Shown here: in pieces, positions 54,214-64,000 of the stretch
Numbering within the stretch: the stretch's first letter is position 1
How the letters are laid out: every line of letters begins with the position of its first letter
NCBI GenBank assembly: GCA_019059635.1
Contig: JAGVRJ010000013.1
Coordinates: forward strand, 806,001 to 870,000
Source of the DNA: Proales similis
Lineage: Eukaryota; Rotifera; Eurotatoria; Ploima; Proalidae
Reading direction: 5' to 3'
Length of the DNA: 64,000 nucleotides
Made by a program: the position numbers and the translations under genes
The notes under the pieces: model-generated
The model's input: the letters and a program-made list of their open reading frames with translations, nothing else
Told to the model about the DNA's origin: nothing
Database searches by the model: none

Positions 54214-55068
54214 ATGAACACCGCACCGCAAACATTGAAAGCTCGCGCCATCTCGCCGGGAGCGAGAGGCGCCGAACTAAAAATTAGAAAACTCATCTCG
54301 ATTTTAAAATCCTCATCAAATGATCAATTACAGAGATTAGAAGAATTATGGGAGGAAGTGCGCAAGCCGGAGATTCAGGCAGATCCAAATGGAACAGATC
54401 GTTGCAAACACAAACAAGCCGACGCTTCTAGTCCACCCTCGCTCGTCCACACGTCAACGTCCCAAAATTTAACCGAGCAGCCGGTGTCGGTTGCGCCAAG
54501 CCTCAAGCTTAAACGCGAAGCTGAGGCAGCGTCCAACGGACTGAAGAAAAAGGCGAAATTGGATGAGACAGAGCAAGAGCGCACTTTTTGCTCAATATGC
54601 TCCGAGTCGAGCGAAGAGCTCGAGAACAAGCTAGTCGAATGTAAAAAATGCCGTCAAATTTTCCATCAAATGTGCCACATGCCTCAGATCGAAAGCGAGC
54701 ATTTGGAGCGGCACGAGTCCGCTCGTCAACCCAACACGTCAATCGGCGAATGCAGCGCATGCAGGTCGCCGCGTCGTGATACCGAGCCAAAGCAAAACGA
54801 AACCAAGCCAGTCAACGAGCCGAGCAAATTCTTCAAGCGAGAAGCAAACGGCAGTCCGGCTAGCCTAGCTAGCAATGGAGCCGGCAAAGGCCTTGCCGCG
54901 CTTGTCAGCAAATACGCCAACGGACCGGTGAACGAGGAAAAGAAAAGCAAACAGTCGAAGCATGATGATCTATTCCGCAAGTTCAGACAGAGCGCAGGCG
55001 TTAGTCAGGCGCCCAAAGCATTTGTTAAGGTGGCTGCGGCCGGTGCGTCCGTTCGTCGCCTCGTCTAG
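54214..55068 (+). CDS. INTS12: PHD-finger protein, probably Integrator subunit 12
   Basis: Single exon, 284 residues. A short N-terminal helical segment (LKIRKLISILKSSSNDQLQR, like the INTS12 N-terminus) leads to a Lys/Ser-rich linker. A PHD finger follows at about residues 125-190: CSIC, LVECKKCRQIFHQMCHMPQI and CSAC give the Cys4-His-Cys3 zinc ligands. The LVEC-x-x-C-x-x-x-[FY]H-x-x-CH-x-PQ pattern is the INTS12 form. The rest is low-complexity, with KGLAALVSKYANG resembling the GLTGWAAFAAK stretch of human INTS12. At 284 residues it is clearly shorter than human INTS12 (about 460). A different small PHD protein is possible. INTS4 lies 18 kb away in this window. Confidence 0.75.
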   Translation: MNTAPQTLKARAISPGARGAELKIRKLISILKSSSNDQLQRLEELWEEVRKPEIQADPNGTDRCKHKQADASSPPSLVHTSTSQNLTEQPVSVAPSLKLKREAEAASNGLKKKAKLDETEQERTFCSICSESSEELENKLVECKKCRQIFHQMCHMPQIESEHLERHESARQPNTSIGECSACRSPRRDTEPKQNETKPVNEPSKFFKREANGSPASLASNGAGKGLAALVSKYANGPVNEEKKSKQSKHDDLFRKFRQSAGVSQAPKAFVKVAAAGASVRRLV

Positions 55069-55457
55069 TCCGCTCCGTTCGAAATTCCGACCCGTTGCCG
55101 TTTAAATAGTTGATTGCAAGCAAATCGGTTTTTCTTTTTTCTCCTGTTCACTTTCTATCTTTGCCTTCTTTCACTATTTCGCTCCTCTCATAAATGTTTT
55201 CTCTTTTTGTTCGTTCTACTTTTAATCGACGTATATTTGTCTCGTTAAACATACGGCCCAGTGCCAATAAAGCAAAACTCTGCATCAAATCTCTGTCGAC
55301 TAGAAACTTCAATTCTCGCTCATCAAATTTAATGAGATTGGATCGAACAGAAACAAAAAGAAAGCAGATGATCGGAGAACAGAAAACGGCAACAAGTCGC
55401 TTGTGAAATTTAAAAGAAACAAATAAGAGTCGAGCGGAGAGGACGATTTCAATTCGG
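55069..55457. other. 3' region between convergent INTS12 and ZNF598
   Basis: About 390 bp shared by two convergent 3' ends. T-rich; no gene seen. Confidence 0.5.
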
Positions 55458-57767
55458 TCACGACTTGAACCACTGGTTTTTAGGCGCACTTTTCGTCCGG
55501 CCAAACGCAGCAGCGGTCGGCATAGAGCTGAAGCGATTGAGCAAGCCACCATTCGGCAGCGTGGGCGCCAGAGCCGGGAACTCTTCTTGCGGCTGGACAG
55601 GCCCTGGTGCGGTAGTTTTTGGCGGTTTCACTTTCGCCGACCTCTTGGCCTCTTGTTTTGCTTGACGATGAGCGCTGCTCACGTGCTCGTCAAGCTCGTC
55701 GATGCCGAAGAACTGGCTGCAGTCGTCGCACTTTTTTATCCGCACCTCCGGTACCAGATGAGAGGAGACGCGCGAGTTGTTTTTGACGCGATCGAGTCTC
55801 TTGACAAACGCGTCATAGAGTTGGTTTTGCTTATCGGCGTCTGGCAGGAGCGTGATCATATCTTGAACCAAATCCAACAGTCCATACTGCGATTGGCCAA
55901 TATTGGAAAAGCATTCGTCCAAGTACGCGCGGGCGTTTATATTTCCTGATCTAAACGCGTGCGATTGTCGCTTGAACTGTTCGAATTCAAGTGGTCCAAA
56001 CAACTCGAGCAGCTCGTTGCTCAGCTGTTGGTTCCTTTCGTCGAATCGAACCGGTTTTATGAAGTTGGGAGCGGCCTGCGAGGGCGAAACGGCCGAATTT
56101 GAGGCCGCTCGAACAGGCTGAGAGCTGAATCCTGGAGGCGCTGCGAGATCGGGAAAGTCTTCGCCTCCAATCCTGAGCTGGGAGAAGCCAGGCGGTGGAC
56201 TAAACATTGACCGATTGCTCTGCGTCGGAGGTGGAGGCGGCTGTAAAGGCATTGGCGGGTCAGTTGATCCGTTTGTAGCATTCCAAGCTTTGGTTCGTTT
56301 AGTTCCGGAGCCAATACTGGCTCCGATTGCCGACAGGCTAAATGAGGTAGCCGACGGGGCTGCTGCTGTTGCGCCAAGAGTGGGAAACTCTGTCTCTCGG
56401 TCGATTAAAGGGCGCGGCCCTCCGCCTAAAATGTTGCTCCACATGGATGAACTGGCTGGCTCATTAGTTGGAATTGCTTCGGCAGCCGGCTCGATCGCTT
56501 GAGCGGCCGTGTCAAGTCTTGATGTGGCCTGAAGTGGCTGCTGCTGTTGCTGCTGCTGCTGCCGGGCGTCATTTCTGCGTCTTCGCTCCTCGTCTCTTTC
56601 GAACTGCTCTTGAGAGGCCCGGAGCACATTGGCGTCAATTTCGCTCGTTTGAATTTTACTCGCATTATTGCGCTGGCTGGCCGACTGCTCTTCGTCACTG
56701 CTCAATTCGGCGCCGTTTGCGCGTCGATTGCGGCGATTCTGGCTTCTTCTGGCAGTCGTGTTGAATTCGATGTTCAATCGACTCAGAGTTTTTGATTCAC
56801 TTTTGCTCTTGGCATGCTTTTGCTTTCGATGCGCTTGAAGGTCGAGCTGAGTTCGAAATACGACGTACTCGTGAGTTTGCGCCGCGTTCGCCGAGCAGCC
56901 GTCCTGCTCGCACAGGTAGTGCATTCGCAAAAAGTGCTGTCGCAGCTGGCCGTAGTCTTTATAGTACTCCTCTTGTCCGTCAGAGTCACAAAAGTGACAA
57001 TAAAAATGATCGCGTCTAAAGTGGCGGTAGATTTGCTCGCGATCGAAAAAACGCTGATCACAGTATTCGCAGAGAGGATGGCCCTTGAACGACTGGTCGT
57101 CCGCGTCGCCCAGACGCTTGTGCACGGCCAGCTGCTCTCGGTTGTAGTGTTTCCTCTCGAACGGGAACAGCTTCAGATTCGGAATGCACAAATCGCAAAA
57201 GAAGCGTCTGTGTGTGCTTCTCATGTGTCGATCAAGCTCGTCGAAATTGGCCAATTGCTTTTGGCATACATTGCAAGTGTGCGAGAGGAGACGCTCACAG
57301 GCGCTCTTTTCAATATCTGACTTGAACACGATTCCGGCCTCGGACATGCTCAGCTTGCACTGGTCCATGAGAGTTTCAATTTTCTGCGGCGTGCAGTCGC
57401 CGTCGATGGGCTCGCTGCTGCAAAGCACTCGTTTGCTGTCACGTCTGCACACCGGACAGTCGGTTTTCTCGCACAGCACTCTCATCTTGACCGCGCACGG
57501 CATGCAAACAAAATGAGCGCACGAGTAGTAGGTGTAAGTAGAGAGCGAGTGAAGGCAACAGATGCAATCGACACCCTCCTCTCCGTCCAGTGCCGTTTCG
57601 TTTGCCGATTCCGGCACCGAGCCGTCCTCATTGTGACGCTCAGCTGTGCGCTTGCTTGCAAATGTTGACTTGCGATTTGTAATTTGACTCTGTTGCGGCT
57701 GAGGCCGGCCCGCTTTTCGGCCGCTTTTTGCCTTTTTGTTTTCTGCATCCATGGTCTTCAGCTGCAT
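55458..57767 (-). CDS. ZNF598: ZNF598, RING E3 ligase for collided ribosomes
   Basis: ZNF598/Hel2 ubiquitinates 40S proteins (eS10, uS10) on collided ribosomes to trigger ribosome-associated quality control. Single exon, 769 residues. An N-terminal basic stretch leads to a RING at about 64-110 (CICC, YYSCAHFVCMPCAVKMRVLC, CPVC). The C2H2-type fingers of the family follow: HTCNVCQKQLANFDELDRHM, RFFCDLCIPNLKLFPFE, PLCEYCDQRFFDREQIYRHF and FYCHFCDSDGQEEYYKDY, then DLQAHRKQKH. A poly-Gln run, proline-rich sequence and the GPLEFEQFK-type helical segment come later, with a last finger near KKCDDCSQFFGIDELDEHV. The first in-frame ATG is 57767; a second at 57752 is possible. GCN1, which senses the same collisions, is in this window too. 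Confidence 0.95.
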   Translation of the reverse strand: MQLKTMDAENKKAKSGRKAGRPQPQQSQITNRKSTFASKRTAERHNEDGSVPESANETALDGEEGVDCICCLHSLSTYTYYSCAHFVCMPCAVKMRVLCEKTDCPVCRRDSKRVLCSSEPIDGDCTPQKIETLMDQCKLSMSEAGIVFKSDIEKSACERLLSHTCNVCQKQLANFDELDRHMRSTHRRFFCDLCIPNLKLFPFERKHYNREQLAVHKRLGDADDQSFKGHPLCEYCDQRFFDREQIYRHFRRDHFYCHFCDSDGQEEYYKDYGQLRQHFLRMHYLCEQDGCSANAAQTHEYVVFRTQLDLQAHRKQKHAKSKSESKTLSRLNIEFNTTARRSQNRRNRRANGAELSSDEEQSASQRNNASKIQTSEIDANVLRASQEQFERDEERRRRNDARQQQQQQQQPLQATSRLDTAAQAIEPAAEAIPTNEPASSSMWSNILGGGPRPLIDRETEFPTLGATAAAPSATSFSLSAIGASIGSGTKRTKAWNATNGSTDPPMPLQPPPPPTQSNRSMFSPPPGFSQLRIGGEDFPDLAAPPGFSSQPVRAASNSAVSPSQAAPNFIKPVRFDERNQQLSNELLELFGPLEFEQFKRQSHAFRSGNINARAYLDECFSNIGQSQYGLLDLVQDMITLLPDADKQNQLYDAFVKRLDRVKNNSRVSSHLVPEVRIKKCDDCSQFFGIDELDEHVSSAHRQAKQEAKRSAKVKPPKTTAPGPVQPQEEFPALAPTLPNGGLLNRFSSMPTAAAFGRTKSAPKNQWFKS

Positions 57768-57894
57768 TTAAACGCTTTCGCTCTAAACAAATTGAATTGA
57801 AATTTTATTCAGAAAACTGGACAGCGCTCGGCAGGCGGCAGCTCAAGAAGCAAACAATTGCATGCGAGTGAGAGCAAAGACGAGCAGGTGCCAG

Positions 57895-58281
57895 TCAGAC
57901 TTCTCCTTTCTTGCGCCAAGCTTCTAAGTCTTGCCGCCTCGTCTCAAGAGCGCCCAGCTGCTCGCCCATCTGATAGTAACCTTTTTTAAGATATTAGATT
58001 GTCAGGGCGTCCTTGAATATGTCGAATATGCGCTCACCTTCAAGTAGCACAGGAAAGTTGTTTTTCATGTAGAGTCTGAACTCTTGCGAAGTGTTCATTC
58101 GCTTCCAAAGAGCGTAAGAAGCAACAAATAGGCCAAGCTCGATGTAGACCAAGTACTTGCCGACTCGAATCAGATTCGAGCGGACGTTATTGCGACTGCT
58201 CGTGGCAATCTCTCTTCTTTGTTGATTGCGGTCGATTGACTGCAGCCGACCGAGCGAACTAACCAGAGTTTTGAAAAACAT
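57895..58281 (-). CDS. CEBPZOS-like small mitochondrial membrane protein
   Basis: Two exons: 58038-58281 and 57895-57980, 330 nt, 109 residues. An Arg-rich N-terminus is followed by one membrane helix (YLVYIELGLFVASYALW). Then comes KRMNTSQEFRLYMKNNFPVL, a close match to the [20 protein letters not shown] block of vertebrate CEBPZOS, and after the splice LEGYYQMGEQLGALE matching its LEVYYK segment. CEBPZOS is a mitochondrial protein of unclear function. Without the 57-bp intron the frame runs into a stop and loses the conserved YY. It sits 127 bp downstream of the ZNF598 start on the same strand. Confidence 0.8.
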
Positions 58282-58535
58282 TTTTCAATTTATATTCGCC
58301 AGACTCGATTGCGCAAGTCGTTGTGTGTTGGCACGATTGCTCAATACCTCCGCTCGCTCGTTTATTCAATTCTCTCCCTACCCGCACACACACACACACT
58401 CTCGACCCGGCTATTTTATGTAAGCCAACTCTGAATGCTTCAAAAGGCACATTTCAATTTTAACTTTCATTCGGTTTAGCTTTTATTCGATTTGAATGCA
58501 TTTTATTGTCCTTGGAAATATTTTTGTGCCAAATT
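58282..58535. other. short gap with a (CA)n run
   Basis: About 250 bp with (CA)n at 58385-58399, upstream of the CEBPZOS-like gene. No gene seen. Confidence 0.45.
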
Positions 58536-59070
58536 CTAATTCAGCAAACATTGCAAGCTCTGGTCAAACGGTTTGAATGTGTCGCACAAGTAGGCCGTTT
58601 CGTCGTCGCATTTTGACTCGTCCACAACCATGCATCGCTTCAGTTCGTATCGCACGCGGATCCTTTCAATTTCGACTGCTCATTCTGATCCGATTCTGAA
58701 AAATTTTTTAAAACTTACTCAGATCGCAACGAGTAGTAATAGCAGTTGTACAGATTGGCAAAGCCGCATTTGCGTCGATGCTAATTGTAATGCAAAATCA
58801 AAGTAACCAGCAAACGCATCGATTTGAGCGGCGTCTTACTCTATCGGCCCAATAATGGGTGTAGGGCTGACGAACGATTCTTGTTTGATAGGAATACACG
58901 AGAAGCTGGCCGTTCTTACAACAGAGCAGTGGGGCTGCGCCGACCGACTCGTAAAACACAAAGAGCTTCAGTTTTGCCCGATCGCATTTGAAAATTTCAA
59001 AAGAATTGGCTTGTTGCTACTTGTGGCTTACCGCTAGTGCCACACAAAAGACAGCGAACGCATATTTCAT
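58536..59070 (-). CDS. unrecognised secreted eight-cysteine protein
   Basis: Four exons in coding order: 59032-59070, 58840-58965, 58719-58780, 58536-58662; 354 nt, 117 residues, phases consistent. The N-terminus MKYAFAVFCVALALFVFYES is a signal peptide. The mature part of about 95 residues has eight cysteines (CC, C, C, C, C, C, C) in segments LLCCKNGQLL, RRKCGFANLYNCYYYS, LKRCMVVDESKCDDE, AYLCDTF and LQCLLN. An even number of cysteines after a signal peptide suggests four disulfides. I do not recognise the family. Small peptide hormone, antimicrobial, inhibitor or structural roles are all possible. The second exon's acceptor is the least certain. Confidence 0.65.
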
Positions 59071-59281
59071 TTTTATTTTGGGCGGCAAAACTCGACCAGT
59101 TGAGGGTGAACAGGTTACGACCAGCAAGGGCTTGCGAAAAAGGCCAAACGCGTAAATGCAGGAAAAAAAAAGAGAAACGAAATAAAAATCAAAAGAAGAT
59201 TTCAAGCAGATGCGAGATTCTCAAAGCTAGCTAACAGAAGAGTGAGTTTGGTAATATCGAAACTCGAGTCAAAAAAAGAGT

Positions 59282-59927
59282 CTATTTCTTGTTGGCTTCA
59301 GCACGAACGAGTCCGACAGCTCGGAGGATTGCGTCGCCTACGTACAGCAGAAAAGTGACATAGCCGAAGAACTTTGAGAACAGTTAGGATGGAGCAAGGG
59401 CTAGAAAGTGAGCTTGACTTACAGCTGCTGCGATGTAGCTGTCCATTTGGGCGTAAATGCGAGCCATATGAGTGACGAGGGCGGCGGCGATCAGAATCAG
59501 CAAAGCCCAGAGCAGATCGAATCCGAGCTCCTACAGACGAGCGCAATCAAATCGAAATCGAGCCGCGTGAGGAAAAGCGCACTTACGATCAGATTCCATG
59601 GAACTTTTTCCATTCGGTCGGTGAGACGAGCGATGTAGAGAAATGCGAATATGACCACCACGACGATGCCAGTTATGGCCACAAAGTTGTAGTAGCGCGT
59701 CTCGTTCCAGTTGTCATATTTGAAGCTGACGGCTATGCTGCCGGCAAGCTGCATAAGCTGCGTGCATTCGCGTTCAGAACAGAGCGGGCCAAGAACGATG
59801 GGCGTTTATTTACCGCAAGAGCCACCTTGATGGCGAAATACGGCGAACGCAGGTAGGCTAAATTGAACACGTTCTCCTTCTTCTGGGCGAGCCTGATCGG
59901 CTCGATGGGCTCACTTGGCGACGACAT
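59282..59927 (-). CDS. MARVEL-domain four-pass membrane protein
   Basis: Exons in coding order: 59814-59927, 59587-59757, 59423-59530, 59282-59371; 483 nt, 160 residues, all phase-0 introns. A short cytoplasmic N-terminus is followed by four hydrophobic segments: FAIKVALALMQLAGSIAVSF, YNFVAITGIVVVVIFAFLY, LLWALLILIAAALVTHMAR and YVTFLLYVGDAILRAVGLV. The arrangement and the D/E residues between TM2 and TM3 fit the MARVEL fold (CMTM, plasmolipin, MAL group), used in membrane apposition and vesicle trafficking. Which subfamily is unclear. Confidence 0.75.
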
Positions 59928-60786
59928 TCGAACGACTATGAAATGATTATTTCACTTTTGTCTTCAAGCAAGGTCATACAATAAAGCGGTCACGCTTTCA
60001 TAAACATAAAATATGAAGCAGGTCGCTCAGGTGCCGTTCAAACCACCGACTCTCGCTCTCTCTCTCTCTCTCTGTCAATGCCTCACTCACACGCGGTTTT
60101 TCATCGTTGTAGGCCGCTAACCTTTGAGTGTTGTTGCTCACTGAATCAGCTTTCTCGCAATTAAAACTATCTGCTTGAATCGGTCCTAATTTGCATTAAT
60201 CAGCTCATCGCAAAGCGTCACACCACGCCACAATCGCTCGCTTAATTTTTTACGACTTGACTGGCCATGCTTCCATTCGAGGGCTGTGTAGCAATTTTCG
60301 TCAGTTGTTTTCTGTCTCCTGTTTGCTCTCAATTAGGAAAAAACAAAGTGAACTATGCGTCCGCTCTAACCGCGTTGAGCATTGTCGACCAACAAAAAAA
60401 TAAAGCGAATCGATTTTGCCTCAAATTTTATTAGAACGAGTTTGATTGTCGTTTGCAGTACTTTCGTACGGGAATAAACTCTTGGATGAGTGAAGCGATT
60501 CAAGTTTTCCTGGACCGAAGTCGTTACAAATAGCAGGCCGATGTTGAATTGAGATCTGCAATCTGCTAATCCAATCATCATGAAATTAAGTTTGAGCGAA
60601 TTGTTTCCAAGCTATTCATTGTTAGAAGAGATGGCGAGGAAAAGAAATTGAATTTGAGAGAACAAGAGTGTGTCTCGAAACGCGAAGGATGGAAATCAAA
60701 TTAGGGACATAGGGCACAGAGGAGACAGAGGAGGCGGAGGACAGGACCACGGCCTGAAGTTGAATGAAGCCAAATAGAAGAATAGG
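59928..60786. other. divergent intergenic region
   Basis: About 860 bp between the MARVEL gene and the type I membrane protein. A (CT)n run lies at about 60055-60073. No gene or clear promoter element seen. Confidence 0.5.
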
Positions 60787-61872
60787 ATGCAATTAATGCA
60801 AGTGAACATGCTAACGGTCTTAACGGCTCTTTCGAGTTTAATTGGCCTCAAGGCGCATTTCATAATACCCGCCGATTTAATGAATCCAATCGAGCCGGTG
60901 CCACGAGGCCCCCTTGCACTTGGCCAATCTATTCGTCTTAATCAACAGGCGCAAGACTTAATGAGCTATCTCGCATCATTACGACGACCAGCACCCTCAA
61001 ATTATCGGCCTAATCAACTGCTTAACATCGTTGCCACCGTTCCTACAGTCAGTTCGACAACTAGTCAGCCGACGACAACCACAACAACCAGCACCGTCCC
61101 ACCGCAAACAAGCAGATCTTCATCCACAACCAGCAGCAGCCCGTCAACCAGCCCGAGCTTCAAAACGGAAGAAATTCCGGTGCCGACAAGCCCAAAGTAT
61201 TTGGTGCAAGAGTCTATTGAAAGCAAAGAAGCGGCACTATTCGACTCAACAAGGTTAGTTTGATTCGCTTTTAAAAGCAGTTTGCACATTGGCGATTCGA
61301 GTGAATGGCGAGTGAAAGAAAACATTTTTAGAAACAATTGAAAAAGCCATTTTCTCTTAAATTAATTCTTGTCGAGCAGATGGCCAGCCGAGAGCAGCTT
61401 CGAAGCAGACTGGAGCAGCCAGTCAGGGCCACTAGAGCAAAGCGGCTTGTTTAAAGCGCAAGCGGTTAAAGAGCAGCAACAAGAAGAGGAAATGAGAAGC
61501 GAGCCGAACGAGGACGGCTCATTATATCTAATTATGGGCATAATTCTGACGGCAATCCTCGTTTTGCTGGCTATCCTGCTCGCGTTTTGGCTTTGGACGA
61601 GGCGACACAAGACAGAAAAAGAAAACTGCGGGGAGAGTGGCGCAGAGAGCAAGACGGAGGACGATCAACGATCCGACGATGTGAACCTGCAGCAAGTGGC
61701 TCCGTTCTCGCCTCTTGCGTTCAAATCGTTCAGGCGCGTGGACACCCCTGCGGGCGGCATTGATCGCTTAGAATGCGCACGCTGCTCTTCATCTGCTCTG
61801 AACGAATGCGAGCTAGCGAATGCGGGCAAAATATGCAGCGGCAATCTAAAATCTGCTAAATGCAAGCGTTGA
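60787..61872 (+). CDS. unrecognised type I membrane protein with Thr/Ser-rich stalk
   Basis: Two exons, 60787-61253 and 61380-61872; 960 nt, 319 residues, phase 2 junction. The N-terminus (MLTVLTALSSLIGLKA) is a signal peptide. The ectodomain has a low-complexity Thr/Ser/Pro stretch at about residues 80-125 (TTSQPTTTTTTSTVPP), probably heavily O-glycosylated. One transmembrane helix at about 240-265 (LIMGIILTAILVLLAILLAF) is followed by a basic stop-transfer sequence (TRRHKTEKE). The cytoplasmic tail is acidic, then ends with a cysteine cluster (CARC, C, C, C). I know no homologue; the ectodomain composition would diverge fast in any lineage. An upstream Met at 60787 and one eight codons later are both possible starts. 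Confidence 0.7.
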
Positions 61873-62628
61873 TCAAGATTATTTGAAAACTTCTTTGACA
61901 ATATAATCGACTCTATTCATTGGCGCGTTCACTTTGTTGGCTTTCAAATGCTGCTCAAGTCAAACCGCTTCCCTCCTTCTCTCGTTGGTTCTTCTCTTTC
62001 TCATTCGCTCTGATCAACTATGTTGCATTGGCCAGATTATGAGAGTAATCGAGAATGAGAGTGAGAGAGAGGGATGAGGAAATTTCGAAATAGTCAAAAA
62101 TTGAATACAGAGTATGTGCGTTTAGTGTTTGACGCTAGAAATTTTTGCACGCAAACAACATTCATTGAGAAAAGCAAAAAAATAACCAAATCGCACACAC
62201 ACACACACACACATGATCGCTAGAACATACACAATTGAACTGTGCGGTCAATCAGGATCAGGAATGGGGAGCGGACTGCAGATGATAAGAGGCTGGAGCG
62301 AAAGCTTGGCAGGGCAAGGGGCTTGGCGCTGCTGCTGCTATGCTGTCACTCAGACAGGCAAGACAATTTCACGCCTTGGCTTGATTCCAATTTATGCGAG
62401 TTTCGCAATAACGAGAGGCTATTTTTGGCGCACAAAGAGCGCTCACTGATTTATTTTAAATCGACCGAGTTGTTGTTGATGCGAAATTAGCCAATTTAGA
62501 ACGAGAATAGAAAAAGAAAAAAGTGTCCGCACCGTCCACTGTGTCTGAGTGCCTCTGTTTTTCTCTCTCTCTCTCTCTCCCATTGCCATTTAAATCACAC
62601 TGAGCGGCAGTTGTTGTTTTAAAGAAAC
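61873..62628. other. gap upstream of Unkempt with (AC)n and CT tracts
   Basis: About 750 bp. (AC)n at 62193-62212 and a CT-rich run at 62562-62580 just upstream of the Unkempt start. No gene recognised. Confidence 0.5.
62193..62212. repeat. (AC)n microsatellite
   Basis: Ten uninterrupted AC units upstream of Unkempt. Confidence 0.85.
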
Positions 62629-64000
62629 ATGCCGGAGTCAAAAGCGAGCGAACACGACGACTTATCCAGCAGCTCTTCGTCTGCGTCAACCTGTCAACGC
62701 ACAAAGCAGCCGGTGCATACCGAACAGCCGGCTCACTACACGTAAGCCAATCAGTTGAAATCTTTCTGAATGCTTATCTAACGTGTTGTTGCAATTTTGA
62801 TCGCGTCTTGGCGTTCTTAGCTACTTGAAGGGCTTTAGAGTCGACCAATGCCCGCTCTTCCTTCAGCACAAATGCACCCAGCATCGACCCTACACATGTT
62901 TCTATTGGCACTTTAAAAATCAGCGACGACGGCGTCCGGTGAAAAAGCGCGACGGCACATTCAACTACACGCCGGACGTTTACTGCGACAAGTACGACGA
63001 GCAGACCGGCCTGTGTCCGAACGGTGACGACTGTCCGTTTGTGCATCGAAACGCCGGCGACACGGAGAAGCGCTACCATTTGCGCTACTTTAAAACGGCC
63101 GTGTGCATACACGACACGGATTGCAAGGGCCACTGCAGCAAAAATGGCGTTCACTGCGCGTTTGCGCACAGCTCGAGCGACATCAGACAGCCGGTGCTCG
63201 ATCAGAGAGAGCTGCAGCAAATGCAAATGCTCAAGGCGGGCGCCGATTCGGAGTTTGCGCACGAGAAAGCCAACACACTGTGTGCGGCGCTGGAGCGCGA
63301 GCGACTCCTCAACGAGGATCCGAAATGGAACGACACAGGCTACGTCCTACTTTATTACAAAACCGAGCCCTGCAAGCGGCCAGCGCGTCTCTGTCGCCAG
63401 GGATTTGCTTGTCCTCAGTATCACAACGCACGCGACAAGCGACGCAATCCTAGTGTATTCAATTACCGCTCTACTCCCTGTCCGAATGTGAAGCAAGGCG
63501 ACGACTGGCTCGAGCCAACCGTTTGCGAGAATGGCGACTCTTGTAAATACTGCCACTCTCGCACAGAGCAGCAGTTTCATCCCGAAGTGAGCGAGTTGCG
63601 AATTATTTGCCAAAAAATGCCAAACTTGACCTTTTTGTTTTGCTTCAGATCTACAAGTCATCCAAATGCAATGATATGATCTCAACCCGGTACTGCCCTC
63701 GAGGGCCATTTTGTGCATTTGCACACAACGAGCAAGAGCTAAAAACTCAACGAGCTCATTCGAATTCGGAATCGTCTGGAGGAGGCGAATGCACTCTGGA
63801 AAACTTTATTGCCAGTGCCCTTCCTCAGCCGAGTGGAGGCTCACAGATTGCCACGAGCAATTACAGCTCGGCCGAATCAAGAGCAAGCAGCGAAGAGACC
63901 AAGCGATCAAACGAACTGGGCCCGACTCAATTGGGCAATTTAGGCGAGCAAATTGAAGGCGGCTGGCCGATTGCCAACGTCGGCTTCAGCAAGGCCATTG
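62629..64000 (+). CDS. UNK: Unkempt, CCCH zinc finger RNA-binding translation repressor (3' end outside window)
   Basis: Unkempt binds UAG/U-rich motifs in coding mRNA through clustered CCCH fingers and controls neuronal morphology. Visible exons: 62629-62741, 62821-63586 and 63649 to the window end; phases consistent, about 410 residues. The family opening HYTYLKGFRVDQCPLFLQHK is intact, followed by KCTQHRPYTCFYWHF, DGTFNYTPDVYCDKYDE, CPNGDDCPFVHR, YHLRYFKTAVCIHDTDC, HCAFAH, YKTEPCKRPARLCRQGFACP, YRSTPCPNVK, CENGDSCKYCHSRTEQQFHP and CPRGPFCAFAH. These cover the six expected CCCH fingers. The C-terminal low-complexity, coiled-coil and RING parts lie beyond the window. Confidence 0.97.

Overview
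This is a stretch of a compact animal (bilaterian) nuclear genome. Nearly every recognisable product is a conserved metazoan protein: GCN1, kinesin-1 heavy chain, katanin p80, NSMAF/FAN, INTS4, INTS12, GNPTG, mitochondrial acyl carrier protein, RBMS, ceramide synthase, an R7-family RGS protein, THG1, TM2D1, ZNF598 and Unkempt. Genes carry GT-AG introns that are mostly 50-80 bp, many genes are single-exon, and base composition is roughly balanced. An animal alpha-amylase, a Tre1/moody-type orphan GPCR and strong intron loss would fit an arthropod with a streamlined genome, for instance a mite, but the species cannot be fixed from the window. No bacterial, viral, transposon or CRISPR material was recognised.

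Layout. 1-10.8 kb: alpha-amylase (3' end cut by the window) and GCN1, both minus. 12-16.6 kb: orphan GPCR (plus) and kinesin heavy chain (minus). 18.6-26.4 kb: derlin (minus), katanin p80 (plus) and a WDR49/WDR64-like WD40 protein (plus). 26.8-36.8 kb: NSMAF (plus), a PR-domain zinc finger protein (minus), INTS4 (minus), and an unrecognised helical protein sharing a head-to-head promoter with INTS4. 37-44.5 kb: GNPTG (plus), acyl carrier protein (minus), a weak small-gene candidate, RBMS (plus) and ceramide synthase (minus). 46-52.7 kb: ribose-5-phosphate isomerase, R7 RGS, THG1 and TM2D1, all minus. 54-64 kb: INTS12 (plus), ZNF598, a CEBPZOS-like mitochondrial protein, an eight-cysteine secreted protein and a MARVEL protein (all minus), a type I membrane protein (plus) and Unkempt (plus, cut by the window end).

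The genes do not form one pathway. There are loose themes: translation stress and ribosome quality control (GCN1, ZNF598), the Integrator complex (INTS4, INTS12), microtubules (kinesin heavy chain, katanin p80) and sphingolipid signalling (NSMAF, ceramide synthase). Exon structures were built by hand. For most spliced genes the reading phase closes across all junctions and the total is a whole number of codons, which is strong internal support. I did not find a convincing undescribed biological system. The best leads are a shortened INTS4, two GC-AG introns, a 39-bp divergent promoter, an eight-cysteine secreted protein and a hairpin-rich non-coding stretch near 53.4-53.8 kb.
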